This document shows, piece after piece, positions 35,626 to 45,152 of a stretch of DNA of 64,000 nucleotides. The stretch is from an uncultured Aquimarina sp. (GTDB taxonomy: Bacteria > Bacteroidota > Bacteroidia > Flavobacteriales > Flavobacteriaceae), in NCBI GenBank assembly GCA_947493035.1, contig CANLOW010000006.1, positions 1 through 64,000 of the forward strand, written 5' to 3'. The notes beneath the pieces are model-generated. The model saw only the letters and a program-made list of their open reading frames with translations. It was not told the DNA's origin and searched no databases. How positions within the stretch are numbered: the stretch's first letter is position 1; every line of letters begins with the position of its first letter. The position numbers were made by a program, and so were the translations under genes.

Positions 35626-37335
35626 TTAAGCTTCTTTTTTCTTTTTACGTTCCCAGATAAAAGAACCTATAATGTATATTCCAATTAATATGAATACAAG
35701 AATTTTATGTGATTTCAATTTACCATCTCCACCTACAGTACTCATTAGGCGTTCCCAACGAATTTTATTCATAATTCCTTCTGCATTATTATCTAAACTA
35801 AAGAATAAAAATACCGGTTTACCAACAATATGCGTTTCAGGTACAAAACCCCAGTAGCGACTATCTTCACTATTATGGCGGTTGTCACCCATCATCCAGT
35901 AATAATTTTGCTTGAAGGTGTATTTTGTTAAAGGAGTATTGTTAAGAAGGATTTGATTGGCAGAAGTAGAAATGTTGTTTTCTATTCCCATTTCAGATCC
36001 TTCGTATACTTCGATAATTCGTTTGTATAAATCTATATTATCAGTAGTGATATCAACAGTTTTTCCTTCTTCAGGAATGTACAAATCTTGTATTTGATCT
36101 TTATTCCATTTGGTTTTACTGTTGTTAGGGAAAATAGCAGAATAGTCTTTTATAATGTTTCTGTTTTGGTCATACTTGTATTTAAATTCACGCTGACCTA
36201 CAGGAGAAATTTCTCTAGTTACTGAAACAACATTTTTGTGATTCCTTAATTTTTTAGCAGATTCCTCTGTCAGTGCTGAAAAGCTATAAAGATTGGTAGG
36301 GCTAGTAATCTCATAAGGCTGTCTTCCTTTTTCGTATGCAGCTTGCTTAATGATATCAACATTTGTTTCGGGATCTTTAGATAAAGCTACTGCAGAAATA
36401 GGATCGGTAATTTCTAAATATTTATAGAGTGTTTTTAGGTTAAAGCCATTTCCTTTCCCTTTAACAATGTATGAATATTGTGGTTTCGCTTTTGTGGGTA
36501 ATTGAAGGGGTTTACCATTGGAAATTATTTTTCCGTCAACAATACTCATAACATCTCCTGGAAGTCCAACACAACGCTTTACGTAATTACTTTTCTTATC
36601 AATAGGTTTGTAATAGTGTTTTCCGTCTCCCCAAGGTTTAAATGCATTTACAGTATCAGTAGGCCAACTAAAGACAACAATATCAGAACGTTTTATTTTT
36701 TGGAAACCTGGTAGTCTAAAATATGGATATTGAGGTTTGCTTAAATATGATTTTACTTTGGTTTTAGGGATGGTATCATGAACCATAGGGAATGAAACCG
36801 CTGTCATTGGTGTACGAGCTCCATAATGGAATTTACTCACGAATAAAAAGTCTCCAACCAGTAATGTTTTCTCTAAAGAAGAAGTAGGGATATTATAGGG
36901 TTGCATTACATATGTATGAACCAATGTTGCAGCAACTACAGCAAATAATATAGAACTTACCCATTCCCCTAATTTTGTTTTGGGCTGCAAGCTTCTATCC
37001 TTAATGTGTTCTACATCTAAAAAATAATTAACATAGTAGATGTAAAAGCCAAGAGTAATAACTCCTAATACAGTATCTAAATCTTTGTTTTTTCCAAATG
37101 CACGTAGTGTTTCAACCCAAATAATAGGAAGCATGATTACATTAACCATCGGAATAAAAAGAAGAATAACCCAACTCCAATGGCGATTTATAATCTTAGT
37201 TAAAATATAAGCATTGTAAACTGGTACGGCAGCTTCCCAAGCTTTATAACCAGCTTTTACATATAATTTCCAAGTTCCTAAAAAGTGAATCGCCTGAATC
37301 ACTAAAAAGAAAATAAACCATTGTGTTAGTGTCAT
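35626..37335 (-). CDS. lepB: Signal peptidase I with large insertion
   Basis: At 569 residues this is far longer than typical signal peptidase I. The N-terminal 115 residues are a multi-helix membrane domain of the DUF5684 type (AGYKAWEAAVPVYNAYILTK). The peptidase follows, with nucleophile Ser153 in IPTSSLEKTLL and general base Lys253 in YVKRCVGLPGD. Residues about 270-470 are an insertion, then YWMMGDNRHNSEDSRYWGFV closes the catalytic core. The serine motif has Leu-Glu where Met-Met/Met-Glu is usual. The enzyme removes signal peptides from Sec-exported proteins. It follows dapB in the parA-parB-DUF5683-dapB-lepB chain. Confidence 0.95.
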   Translation of the reverse strand: MTLTQWFIFFLVIQAIHFLGTWKLYVKAGYKAWEAAVPVYNAYILTKIINRHWSWVILLFIPMVNVIMLPIIWVETLRAFGKNKDLDTVLGVITLGFYIYYVNYFLDVEHIKDRSLQPKTKLGEWVSSILFAVVAATLVHTYVMQPYNIPTSSLEKTLLVGDFLFVSKFHYGARTPMTAVSFPMVHDTIPKTKVKSYLSKPQYPYFRLPGFQKIKRSDIVVFSWPTDTVNAFKPWGDGKHYYKPIDKKSNYVKRCVGLPGDVMSIVDGKIISNGKPLQLPTKAKPQYSYIVKGKGNGFNLKTLYKYLEITDPISAVALSKDPETNVDIIKQAAYEKGRQPYEITSPTNLYSFSALTEESAKKLRNHKNVVSVTREISPVGQREFKYKYDQNRNIIKDYSAIFPNNSKTKWNKDQIQDLYIPEEGKTVDITTDNIDLYKRIIEVYEGSEMGIENNISTSANQILLNNTPLTKYTFKQNYYWMMGDNRHNSEDSRYWGFVPETHIVGKPVFLFFSLDNNAEGIMNKIRWERLMSTVGGDGKLKSHKILVFILIGIYIIGSFIWERKKKKEA

Positions 37336-37457
37336 AATTTTTTATTAAGAAAATAAAACATAGAGTTTAAATAATAGTCTCTTATGTAATACTAATTCGG
37401 TTTTTATAAATTTAAATTAATTTTTGTTGATAATAGAAAATTACTAGCCAGCATCTG

Positions 37458-38159
37458 TTAAAGGCCAAGTACGTCTTTCATTCCGTAGATACCCTTTTTG
37501 TCAACCAACCATTCAGCAGCAACTACAGCACCTAATGCAAAACCTTGGCGATTATATGCGGTATGCTTTATTTCAATTTCATCTACTTCGCTATGATAAG
37601 TAACACTGTGTGTACCGGGGATATCACCGATACGTCTAGCTGTTATTGGTAGTGTTTTTTTATCTCCTTCATATAATTTCCAGCCTTCAAGGTCAGTGTT
37701 TTCGATAACCCCTTCGGCTATGGTGATGGCTGTTCCGCTAGGAGCATCCAATTTTTTAGTGTGATGAAGTTCTTCACTAGCAACGCTATACGTGTCTAGC
37801 ATAGGGTTCATAATTTGTGCAACTTTTTTATTGATTTCAAAAAACAAGTTAACACCTAGGCTGAAATTTGAAGCATATATAAAACTACCGTTATTCGAAT
37901 TACATAGCTCGATCATTTTGTCATATTGCTCTAACCAACCAGTTGTGCCAGAAACTACAGGCACACCTTTAGAAAAACAATTAGTTAGGTTTCCAACAGC
38001 AGCTGTTGGAATGCTAAAATCAATAGCAATATCTGCTAAAGTGATGTCATATGAAGTCGTGTTTTGATCCACTCTAAGAACAATTTCATGTCCTCTTTCA
38101 ATAGCAATTTTCTCAATTGCTTTACCCATTCTTCCGTATCCTAAAAGTGCAATTTTCAT
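37458..38159 (-). CDS. dapB: 4-hydroxy-tetrahydrodipicolinate reductase
   Basis: DapB reduces hydroxy-tetrahydrodipicolinate in lysine and diaminopimelate synthesis. The 233-residue protein has the NAD(P) motif GYGRMGKAI, FSIPTAAVGN, VSGTTGW and the catalytic segment EELHHTKKLDAPSGTAI. The length is at the short end of the family, as usual in Bacteroidota. It lies 42 nt after the DUF5683 gene and 120 nt before lepB. Confidence 0.96.
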   Translation of the reverse strand: MKIALLGYGRMGKAIEKIAIERGHEIVLRVDQNTTSYDITLADIAIDFSIPTAAVGNLTNCFSKGVPVVSGTTGWLEQYDKMIELCNSNNGSFIYASNFSLGVNLFFEINKKVAQIMNPMLDTYSVASEELHHTKKLDAPSGTAITIAEGVIENTDLEGWKLYEGDKKTLPITARRIGDIPGTHSVTYHSEVDEIEIKHTAYNRQGFALGAVVAAEWLVDKKGIYGMKDVLGL

Positions 38160-38201
38160 ATTTGTTATGCTTTTCTGTGACGAATATACTTTTATTTTTT
38201 T

Positions 38202-38840
38202 CTAAAAATTGTATTTCAATGACATCCCGTAATTTGGAGAGGTATTGAAGTTGTCGATCTCTAGTTTTGGTGCTAAAGAAAGTTTATCGTTTAAGTTATA
38301 TTGTTGGAGATGCGCTGTGACATTAGCATCTATAATTTGAAGAACATATAAGCCTATAGATATGGCTATCGATAACTCTTTTTGACGTTGGAAATTTCGC
38401 TGGGCTCTAGCTAAACCATCGTCAGAAACTAGTTCTTGACCAGTATTGGGGTCGATAAAACGATCTGTTCGAATGCCTCTTTTTCGGTCTTTGAAAATAT
38501 CCCTTATTTCGTTTTGGCGATCTAAATTCCATAAGGCAATTCCTACACCTGTCCCAAGTGCTCCATAGACGATAGGGATTTTCCAATATTTCCCAGTATA
38601 GGCCTGTCCTAAGCCTGGGAGTACAGCCGAATAAAAAGCAGCTTTAGAAGGGGCAAGAGCATTATAAGGACGAATGTTTTTTATGCGCCTAGCTTCTCGT
38701 TTGGCTATTCGTTCTTTTTTCTTAATAGCTCGTTTTTCAATACGAACAGAGTCAACACCAATAACAAAAGTAGTGTCATCTTGGGCGAAGACACTACTTA
38801 AGGATATTGCTGTTATAAGTATAAATAAAAATCTAATCAA
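38202..38840 (-). CDS. DUF5683 membrane protein
   Basis: The 212-residue protein has a signal peptide ending in SSVFAQ. A highly basic stretch follows (KKKERIAKREARRIKN), then the DUF5683 motif ALAPSKAAFYSAVLPGLGQA and YTGKYWKIPIVYGALGTGVG with short membrane segments. The role is unknown. It overlaps the parB 3' end by 8 nt and is conserved at this location between parB and dapB in flavobacteria. Confidence 0.88.
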   Translation of the reverse strand: MIRFLFILITAISLSSVFAQDDTTFVIGVDSVRIEKRAIKKKERIAKREARRIKNIRPYNALAPSKAAFYSAVLPGLGQAYTGKYWKIPIVYGALGTGVGIALWNLDRQNEIRDIFKDRKRGIRTDRFIDPNTGQELVSDDGLARAQRNFQRQKELSIAISIGLYVLQIIDANVTAHLQQYNLNDKLSLAPKLEIDNFNTSPNYGMSLKYNF

Positions 38841-39732
38841 GATTCAATAATTTCTGAATACGTTTAAAATCTTCTTTCGAAGAGAAAGGAATACTAATTT
38901 TTCCTTTTCCATTAGCTGCTGCCTTGATGTCAATCTTAGCGCCGAAAAAGTCTGATAACCGTTCACTACCTTGATTGATATATTCAGGGACTACAGAAAT
39001 TTTAGATTTTGCAGTACTTTGTTTATTAGTAAGACTTCTTACTAATTCTTCTGTTGCACGAACAGATAAGCCTTTTTCAATTATTTGTTCGTAAGCATCT
39101 AATTGTATGTCAATGTCTTCAATGTTAATTAGTGCTCTGCCATGTCCCATACCTAAGAAACCATCTCGCATTCCTGTTTGAATGATAGGGTCTAGCTTTA
39201 ATAGGCGAAGATAATTAGCTATAGTCGAACGTTTTTTTCCGACTCGGTCGCTTAATTGCTCTTGAGTAAGGGATATTTCATCCATCAAACGTTGGTAAGA
39301 AAGAGAAATTTCAATAGGATCTAAATCGTGACGTTGAATATTTTCAACCAAAGCCATCTCCAATGATTCGTTATCATTGGCAATACGTATGTAAGCTGGT
39401 ATTGTTTTTAACCCAATTTTTTTAGAAGCTCGATAACGACGTTCACCAGAAATTAATTGATATCTGTTGAAACTTAATTTACGAACTGTAATAGGTTGAA
39501 TGACTCCAAGTTCCTTTATCGAAGTAGCTAGTTCATTTAGCGTATCTTCATTAAAATGTGTTCTTGGTTGAAAAGGATTGACTTCGATAGCATCTAACTC
39601 CAACTCAATGATATTACCAACAACCTTGTCTGCATTTTTGTCTTCCGCAGATTGTATGTCATTTTCAGGGTCTTTCAATAAAGCAGAAAGTCCTCGTCCT
39701 AGAGCTTGTTTTTTTCCAGCTTTCTTTGTCAT
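38833..39732 (-). CDS. parB: Chromosome partitioning protein ParB
   Basis: ParB binds parS sites and spreads as a CTP-dependent clamp. The 299-residue protein starts with KKQALGRGLSALL. It has the ParB/Srx CTP-binding segment (VNPFQPRTHFNEDTLNELA, LISGERRYRASK, then VENIQRHDLDPIE) and the HTH for parS recognition (LSDRVGKKRSTIANYLRLL). The C-terminal dimer domain is present. It is encoded 5 nt after parA. I did not find a convincing parS palindrome in the window. Confidence 0.96.
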   Translation of the reverse strand: MTKKAGKKQALGRGLSALLKDPENDIQSAEDKNADKVVGNIIELELDAIEVNPFQPRTHFNEDTLNELATSIKELGVIQPITVRKLSFNRYQLISGERRYRASKKIGLKTIPAYIRIANDNESLEMALVENIQRHDLDPIEISLSYQRLMDEISLTQEQLSDRVGKKRSTIANYLRLLKLDPIIQTGMRDGFLGMGHGRALINIEDIDIQLDAYEQIIEKGLSVRATEELVRSLTNKQSTAKSKISVVPEYINQGSERLSDFFGAKIDIKAAANGKGKISIPFSSKEDFKRIQKLLNLD

Positions 39733-39737
39733 AAATC

Positions 39738-40502
39738 CTACTTGTTATTTTCTATAATTTCGTTTGCTAAGCTTAAATAATTTTGAGCTCCTTTACTAGT
39801 AGCATCAAAATTTATAATACTCTCTCCAAAACTAGGAGCTTCACTTAAACGTACATTTCTTTGTATGATCGTTTTAAATACCATATCGTTAAAGTGCTTT
39901 GTAACTTCTTCGACAACTTGATTTGATAGACGTAAACGAGCATCATACATAGTTAACAATAAGCCTTCTATGTCTAAATCTTTATTGTGTATTTTTTGTA
40001 CACTTTTAATAGTATTTAATAATTTCCCTAAACCTTCAAGAGCAAAATATTCACATTGAATAGGAATTACTACTGAATCTGATGCAGTTAGTGCATTTAA
40101 AGTAAGTAGACCCAGTGAAGGAGCACAATCTATTAAGATGTAGTCATAGTTCTTCTCTATATCTTTTAGGGCTTTCTTCATCATATATTCGCGCTGTTCT
40201 TTGTCGACAAGTTCGATTTCAATAGCAACTAAATCAATATGTGATGGAATTAGAGATACATTTGGAGCTGTGGTATCTACGATACAATCACTAGCAGAAG
40301 CTGTATGCTCTAATAATTGGTATGTGCCTAGTTCAACAGATTCAACATCAACGCCTAAACCGGAAGTGGCATTAGCTTGTGGGTCAGCATCAATTAGGAG
40401 TACTTTTTTTTCAAGGACACCAAGTGAAGCAGCCAAGTTTACAGAAGTGGTTGTTTTTCCAACGCCTCCTTTTTGATTCGCAATAGCAATGATTTTTCCC
40501 AT
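39738..40502 (-). CDS. parA: Chromosome partitioning ATPase ParA
   Basis: The ATPase has 254 residues. The deviant Walker A is NQKGGVGKTTTSVNLAASLG at residues 8-27, and the Walker B region is YDYILIDCAPSLGLLTLNAL. It forms DNA-bound ATP dimers that ParB stimulates to segregate the origin. This is the small Soj type without an N-terminal HTH. It is the first gene of the par-dapB-lepB chain, 75 nt downstream of yebC. Confidence 0.97.
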   Translation of the reverse strand: MGKIIAIANQKGGVGKTTTSVNLAASLGVLEKKVLLIDADPQANATSGLGVDVESVELGTYQLLEHTASASDCIVDTTAPNVSLIPSHIDLVAIEIELVDKEQREYMMKKALKDIEKNYDYILIDCAPSLGLLTLNALTASDSVVIPIQCEYFALEGLGKLLNTIKSVQKIHNKDLDIEGLLLTMYDARLRLSNQVVEEVTKHFNDMVFKTIIQRNVRLSEAPSFGESIINFDATSKGAQNYLSLANEIIENNK

Positions 40503-40577
40503 GTAGTAGGTGAGATTTTGAATGTTAGTTTAACTTGATGGTATTGTGTAAGAAATGGGATTTAAATTAATATAATA

Positions 40578-41300
40578 TTATTCTGCTTCAACCATAGAAT
40601 GATACACATTTTGTACATCATCATCTTCTTCTAGTCTTTCTAGTAATTTTTCGACTTCGGTAAGTGCATCACCACTAAGTTCTTTTGTTACTTGAGGAAT
40701 ACGTTCAAAACCAGAAGAAATTATTTCAATTTCACGGCTTTCTAATTCTTTTTGAATCGCTCCAAAACTTCCAAAAGGACCGTAAATCATAATGGAATTG
40801 TCTTCTTCGTCAGTAAAAATTTCTTCGGCTCCGAAGTCAATAAATTCTAACTCTAATTCTTCAGGGTCAAGATCATCTCCTTTAATTTTGAAATTACAAG
40901 TGTGATCAAACATGAACTCTACAGAACCAGAAGTACCTAAATTACCATTACATTTATTAAAATGCGCTCTGACGTTAGCTACAGTACGATTGTTGTTATC
41001 GGTGGCAGTTTCTACAAGAATAGCTATACCGTGTGGTGCATAACCTTCAAAAAGGACTTCTTTATAGTCTCCTTGGTCTTTGTCGGAAGCTCTTTTTATA
41101 GCACGCTCGACATTATCCTTAGGCATATTAGCAGCCTTTGCATTTTGTATAACGGCTCTTAGTCGTGAATTAGCATCAGGGTCGGGTCCACCTTCCTTAA
41201 CAGCCATTACGATATCTTTACCTATGCGCGTAAATGTCTTTGCCATAGCAGACCAGCGCTTCATTTTTCTAGCTTTTCTGAACTCAAATGCTCTTCCCAT
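40578..41300 (-). CDS. YebC/PmpR-family protein
   Basis: The 240-residue cytosolic protein begins MGRAFEFRKARKMKRWSAMA and contains NSRLRAVIQNAKAANMPKDN, then YEGYAPHG-type text (LFEGYAPHGIAILVE), all typical of YebC. The family was annotated as transcriptional regulators but recent work points to relief of ribosome stalling at proline-rich stretches. The start MGRAFEFRK rather than MAGHSKW marks the type II (Bacteroidota) branch. It is transcribed alone. Confidence 0.95.
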   Translation of the reverse strand: MGRAFEFRKARKMKRWSAMAKTFTRIGKDIVMAVKEGGPDPDANSRLRAVIQNAKAANMPKDNVERAIKRASDKDQGDYKEVLFEGYAPHGIAILVETATDNNNRTVANVRAHFNKCNGNLGTSGSVEFMFDHTCNFKIKGDDLDPEELELEFIDFGAEEIFTDEEDNSIMIYGPFGSFGAIQKELESREIEIISSGFERIPQVTKELSGDALTEVEKLLERLEEDDDVQNVYHSMVEAE

Positions 41301-41416
41301 GGAATGTCTTTTTTAACAAGAATACAAACATAAGCAGAAGGCTACGTGAAAGCAAATTTGTTTTTTAACAAAGAAGAATTTAAAAGGTAGTTACAAGAAG
41401 GAGGAAAGTAGTTATG

Positions 41417-41770
41417 TTAACTAGCTTCTTGATGATTCTTGGACGGTAAATTCATTATTTTGTCTAAAAACTTAGGAGTTGGTAAGTTTTGGACAACATA
41501 AAAACATCTTAACCAATACAGAAAAAGTAGAGGTACAACAATAAAAGTAAGTTTGTTAAATTCCCAAGCAGCAGCAAAGTCTAGGTGTAGCATATGCATA
41601 ACGCCTCTTGTCATACCGCAAGCATAGCATTCAATACCAGCAAGTAATACGGATAGACATATACTTTGACCATGATCGAAATGATCTGCAGGAAGTAAAA
41701 AAAGTAAAAAAGGGGCAATTACTATGCCCCATAAATATACTTTCGTAAGTTTTTCTTTAATACTCTTCAA
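41417..41770 (-). CDS. DUF2752 membrane protein
   Basis: The 117-residue protein has two to three membrane helices and the DUF2752 signature ECYACGMTRGVMHMLHLDF. The CxxCGxTR motif is characteristic of the family, whose function is unknown. No ATG precedes the conserved part, so the TTG at 41770 is the likely start. It lies 5 nt after the TM2-domain gene and is probably co-transcribed with it. Confidence 0.85.
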   Translation of the reverse strand: MKSIKEKLTKVYLWGIVIAPFLLFLLPADHFDHGQSICLSVLLAGIECYACGMTRGVMHMLHLDFAAAWEFNKLTFIVVPLLFLYWLRCFYVVQNLPTPKFLDKIMNLPSKNHQEAS

Positions 41771-41775
41771 GATGA

Positions 41776-42129
41776 TTAAAGCGTTTTAGAGTAAGTACCA
41801 TCTTTAGGCTGTAAGTCACCAGTAATAATACGTACTAAGTCAATTAAAGACCAGATACCACATCCACCTAAAGTCAACAACTGTACAACACCTTGCCACA
41901 TGTAACCTAAGTAAAATCTGTGTATTCCTAATCCTCCAACTAATAATACAAGGATTAATGCAGTTACTTGGCTTTTTCCACTAGCAGCAGCAAAACCAGA
42001 AGCAGCTTTTACTTCTTCTACATTTTCTACAGTTGTGTTCTCTGTAGTTTTAACAGGAAAAGAAGCGTAAGTGATCGTTAATGATCCAACAACTAACGCT
42101 AATAAAGCAAATAATAATTTAAAGTTCAT
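41776..42129 (-). CDS. TM2-domain protein
   Basis: The protein has 117 residues from the ATG at 42129, which begins a clean signal peptide (MNFKLLFALLALVVGSLTIT); the open frame extends 15 codons further. The TM2 domain follows: LLVGGLGIHRFYLGYMWQGV and CGIWSLIDLVRII with two helices joined by a short DRF-like turn. TM2 proteins are small membrane proteins of uncertain role. The DUF2752 gene follows closely. Confidence 0.88.
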   Translation of the reverse strand: MNFKLLFALLALVVGSLTITYASFPVKTTENTTVENVEEVKAASGFAAASGKSQVTALILVLLVGGLGIHRFYLGYMWQGVVQLLTLGGCGIWSLIDLVRIITGDLQPKDGTYSKTL

Positions 42130-42189
42130 TGTAAAAAAGTTTATGTTTGACATCAAATATATTTTTTTATTCAATATAATTCATAAAAT

Positions 42190-43071
42190 ATGCGTTGTTT
42201 TTTTTGTTGCATCTTTTTTTTCTTATTTCTGTCGGGGTTTGCTCAGGAAGAGCATGAGTATGTGGGAGCTATACAGTTAGGAGAAGATAAAAAACAAATG
42301 ATTTCTTTTTTAATTAACTTTTCTGTCAAAGATACTTTGATCTCTGGTTACACGATTACAGACCTTAACGGAGAGCATGAGACTAAAAATATAATTACGG
42401 GTAATTATGACTTGAAAACAAAAAAAATAGCTTTTTCAGAAAAAGAAATAGTGTACACTAAATCTAGTTTAGAAAAGGAGACGTTTTGTTTGATAAATTT
42501 TTATTCTAATACAAAATTCAATAAAAAGGCTATAAAAATCGAAGGGGACTTTGTGGGTAAATTTCCGGATGGTAATCCTTGTATGAATGGAAGTATTATA
42601 GCTGTAAGAATGGCTAAAATAGAAAAGATAGTAGAGAAGGTTACAGCGAAAATTGAAAAAAGCAAAAAACTAACCGTAGAAGAAAAAAAGAAGTTTAACC
42701 CTAAGAAGCTTCTGGACAGTATGACTATTAAGAGATTGTCTAAAAATGAAAACTTAAACATTTTTGTTAAGAAGCCTGAAGTCATGATCTCTTTTTGGGA
42801 TGTGGGACAAGAAGATGGAGATAAAATTAATCTTTTTCATGATGGTAAACTGGTGTTAAGAGACTATGTGGTTACGGCTCAAAAAAACCATAAATTGATT
42901 AAGCTTCATGAAGGAGAGAATAAGTTTAAAATGGTTGCATTGAATGAAGGAGAGCTTAGTCCAAATACTCCTAAAATTGAATTATTGAGTGATGATAAAA
43001 GATTTGAAACAATGGGTTTTCTTCATAAGAAAGAGTCAGCCATAATAACGGTAATATACAAGCCAGAATAG
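42190..43071 (+). CDS. Secreted protein of unknown function
   Basis: The 293-residue protein begins with a Cys- and Phe-rich signal peptide (MRCFFCCIFFFLFLSGFAQ). The mature part has a beta-rich half to about residue 130, a lysine-rich helical linker (EKIVEKVTAKIEKSKKLTVE) and a second beta domain starting VMISFWDVGQEDGDKINLF. That second half resembles the small C-terminal beta-sandwich domain found in secreted Bacteroidota proteins of unknown role. I do not recognise a named family. It is flanked by convergent or divergent neighbours, so it is transcribed alone. Confidence 0.7.
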   Translation: MRCFFCCIFFFLFLSGFAQEEHEYVGAIQLGEDKKQMISFLINFSVKDTLISGYTITDLNGEHETKNIITGNYDLKTKKIAFSEKEIVYTKSSLEKETFCLINFYSNTKFNKKAIKIEGDFVGKFPDGNPCMNGSIIAVRMAKIEKIVEKVTAKIEKSKKLTVEEKKKFNPKKLLDSMTIKRLSKNENLNIFVKKPEVMISFWDVGQEDGDKINLFHDGKLVLRDYVVTAQKNHKLIKLHEGENKFKMVALNEGELSPNTPKIELLSDDKRFETMGFLHKKESAIITVIYKPE

Positions 43072-43074
43072 AAA

Positions 43075-43896
43075 CTATATTTTAATACTTTCAGTCACTA
43101 CATCGTCAATGGTATAATGTAAGTACTTTGGTAAAGTGTTATCTTTTGGTAGAACGGCTAGATAACGATCATCATTACTGTCAAAAACTTTTTTGAAAAT
43201 GGGGCTTTTTAAATTCAAAATATCGCAGATACCTTTAATTAGGTCGCTGTGATGAGTTAGATCTTTACTTCCTAAATGAAAAACACCTTTTTTATTTCTG
43301 TTGATTAGGTAATGAATTTGTTGTGTAAACCGGGAAACTGTAGTAGCGTTTGTTACTACGTTAGGAAATACTTCGATTGGTGACTTTAGGTGATACAGTG
43401 TTTTTATTTCTTGAACACGTTCAGACCCGTGACCATAAATCATTGGTAATCGTACGACAATATGTTTGTGTAAAGGTAGTCGCATCAATGCATTTTCTAT
43501 TTTTATTTTAAAGTGACCATAAACACTCTCACTTAGCGTTTTGTCATATTCATAAGAAGGGTAGTTAGTGAATCGGTCAAAAACATTAGCGCTACTTAAA
43601 AAAATAATTTTGCATTCATTTTTATAAACCCATGATATAAGTTCATTGTGAAAATGTATTTGGGAAGTGAAATTTCCTCGAACCGCAGATATGATAATAT
43701 CAGGTTGAATATTTTCTAGTAAAATAGTTACAGGATCTTGTTCAAAATCAAATTGATAAAATTTTTGATTTTTTTCAAATGTTGTATTGTCTGTGCTAAA
43801 AGTAGCAAAAGTGTTGTAATAAGAATTTAATTCCTTGTACAAGGCATTTCCAAGGAACCCACTACCGCCAAATATGAGAATTTTCTTTTTAGGCAT
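43075..43896 (-). CDS. NAD(P)-dependent epimerase / RmlD-like reductase
   Basis: This is a Rossmann-fold enzyme of the extended SDR class with 273 residues. The nucleotide motif is IFGGSGFLGNALY at the start, and IISAVRG and IIFLSSANVFDRFTNYPSYE carry the active-site strand. The YxxxK pair appears as Tyr followed by DKTLSE, with VRLPMIYGHGSERVQEI after it. It resembles dTDP-4-dehydrorhamnose reductase-like enzymes acting on sugar nucleotides. The gene follows another SDR gene by 36 nt, so the two may modify the same surface polysaccharide or lipid precursor. Confidence 0.78.
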   Translation of the reverse strand: MPKKKILIFGGSGFLGNALYKELNSYYNTFATFSTDNTTFEKNQKFYQFDFEQDPVTILLENIQPDIIISAVRGNFTSQIHFHNELISWVYKNECKIIFLSSANVFDRFTNYPSYEYDKTLSESVYGHFKIKIENALMRLPLHKHIVVRLPMIYGHGSERVQEIKTLYHLKSPIEVFPNVVTNATTVSRFTQQIHYLINRNKKGVFHLGSKDLTHHSDLIKGICDILNLKSPIFKKVFDSNDDRYLAVLPKDNTLPKYLHYTIDDVVTESIKI

Positions 43897-43932
43897 GTGT
43901 CAAATGCTTTGATTCTTGCTAAAATAAGACGG

Positions 43933-45051
43933 TTAAATATAGCTTTTTTTGAATTCCTTCTCAATAGAGTGATCGATGAGATTCATGAAATTTTGATGAA
44001 CTCCTAAAGAAAGATCAAGGTTAAATTCGTTTATCAATTGCTTGATTTGTGTAGCTTCATAACGAAGATCGGGTATGCTTACGTACTTCTCGAAAACCTG
44101 TCCAATCGTTTTGTAATATAATTCTTCGAAAAGATTAAGGTTTAGCGGTTTTTCGGAAACATATTCAAAGTCTTCAATCCCAAAAGCCCTTAGTACTTTG
44201 CTTAAATATTCTTGATGTAGTATCGGTTTGGGGTTTACAATATTCACCTCCTTAAGTTCAGGGTTTAAATAAGCATGTAGAATGGTCTTAGCAACAAAAT
44301 CAACAGGTACAATGTTTAGTCCGCTGGTTTTATCAATCCAAATACGAAAAGTATCTGTGCATTTTTTTGCGTAGCGGTGTAAAAACAAAGGCCAGCTATA
44401 AAACACGTCAAACTTAGGTGTTGTGAAAAAGGGAGCTTCCAACAATCGGCCACAAACAATACTAGGTCTTAGGATTTGAGTGTGAATTGATTTTGCTTCC
44501 CCGAATTCTCGCACTAGTTTTTCCGATTCATATTTAGAACCTTCGTAAGGATTTCGAAAAGAAGTTACATTGTGATTGTCAATGTTATCAGAAACTTCAT
44601 TTTCTTGAATTCCAAATGAAAAAGCAGTGCTTACGTATAAAAAACGATTTACAGATTTTGGGAGAATTTGTAGCAAATGCTGAGTGACATTATAATTTTG
44701 CTTTTTTACCTCTTCGGCTGTAATGTCTGTATGTTGTAAGTTGGTGTTCCCTGCACAATGCAATACTGTATCAAAAGGCAATTCGGCTATAGATTCTTTG
44801 GATAACGAACTTACATCACTAGAAATAATCTCAATTTTTGATAAGCAATCTTCAATCGATAAATTATTCATGAAATCAGGACGAGCATCATCATTTAAAA
44901 TTTGAAGTAAACGCTCTTTTGGGGAAATTGAAGTTTCTCGAATAACCGTATAAATTTTATCTACCGATTTTTCAATTAAAGAGGTTTTAAGCCATTCAAA
45001 TAAAATATGACTCCCTACAATTCCAGTTGCTCCTGTTAATAAACAATTCAT
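43933..45051 (-). CDS. NAD-binding SDR protein (thioester/acyl reductase-like)
   Basis: The 372-residue protein starts at the ATG 45051 (MNCLLTGATGIVGSHIL); a TTG three codons earlier is less likely. It has the extended SDR layout of NAD_binding_4 (thioester reductase / male-sterility) proteins: LTGATGIVGSHIL, TVLHCAGNTNLQH, FLYVSTAFSFG, YEGSKYESEKLV with the catalytic YxxxK, and RPSIVCGRLLEAPF. The substrate could be an acyl-CoA or acyl carrier thioester, or a polyketide-like intermediate. No synthase is nearby. The next gene encodes an epimerase-like protein. Confidence 0.8.
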   Translation of the reverse strand: MNCLLTGATGIVGSHILFEWLKTSLIEKSVDKIYTVIRETSISPKERLLQILNDDARPDFMNNLSIEDCLSKIEIISSDVSSLSKESIAELPFDTVLHCAGNTNLQHTDITAEEVKKQNYNVTQHLLQILPKSVNRFLYVSTAFSFGIQENEVSDNIDNHNVTSFRNPYEGSKYESEKLVREFGEAKSIHTQILRPSIVCGRLLEAPFFTTPKFDVFYSWPLFLHRYAKKCTDTFRIWIDKTSGLNIVPVDFVAKTILHAYLNPELKEVNIVNPKPILHQEYLSKVLRAFGIEDFEYVSEKPLNLNLFEELYYKTIGQVFEKYVSIPDLRYEATQIKQLINEFNLDLSLGVHQNFMNLIDHSIEKEFKKSYI

Positions 45052-45152
45052 CACTTGCAAAACTAAGCTGTTTTTTTGATCGCGTCGACTCTTTATTGTT
45101 ATTTTTTAAACTGTAGTGTTACCATTATTGTTTTTTCGTTCGGAGTGAAGCT

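Noticed and set aside
38833..40502. Search for a parS site near parAB
   Set aside because: I did not see a convincing parS-like 16-bp palindrome in the par genes or adjoining spacers.
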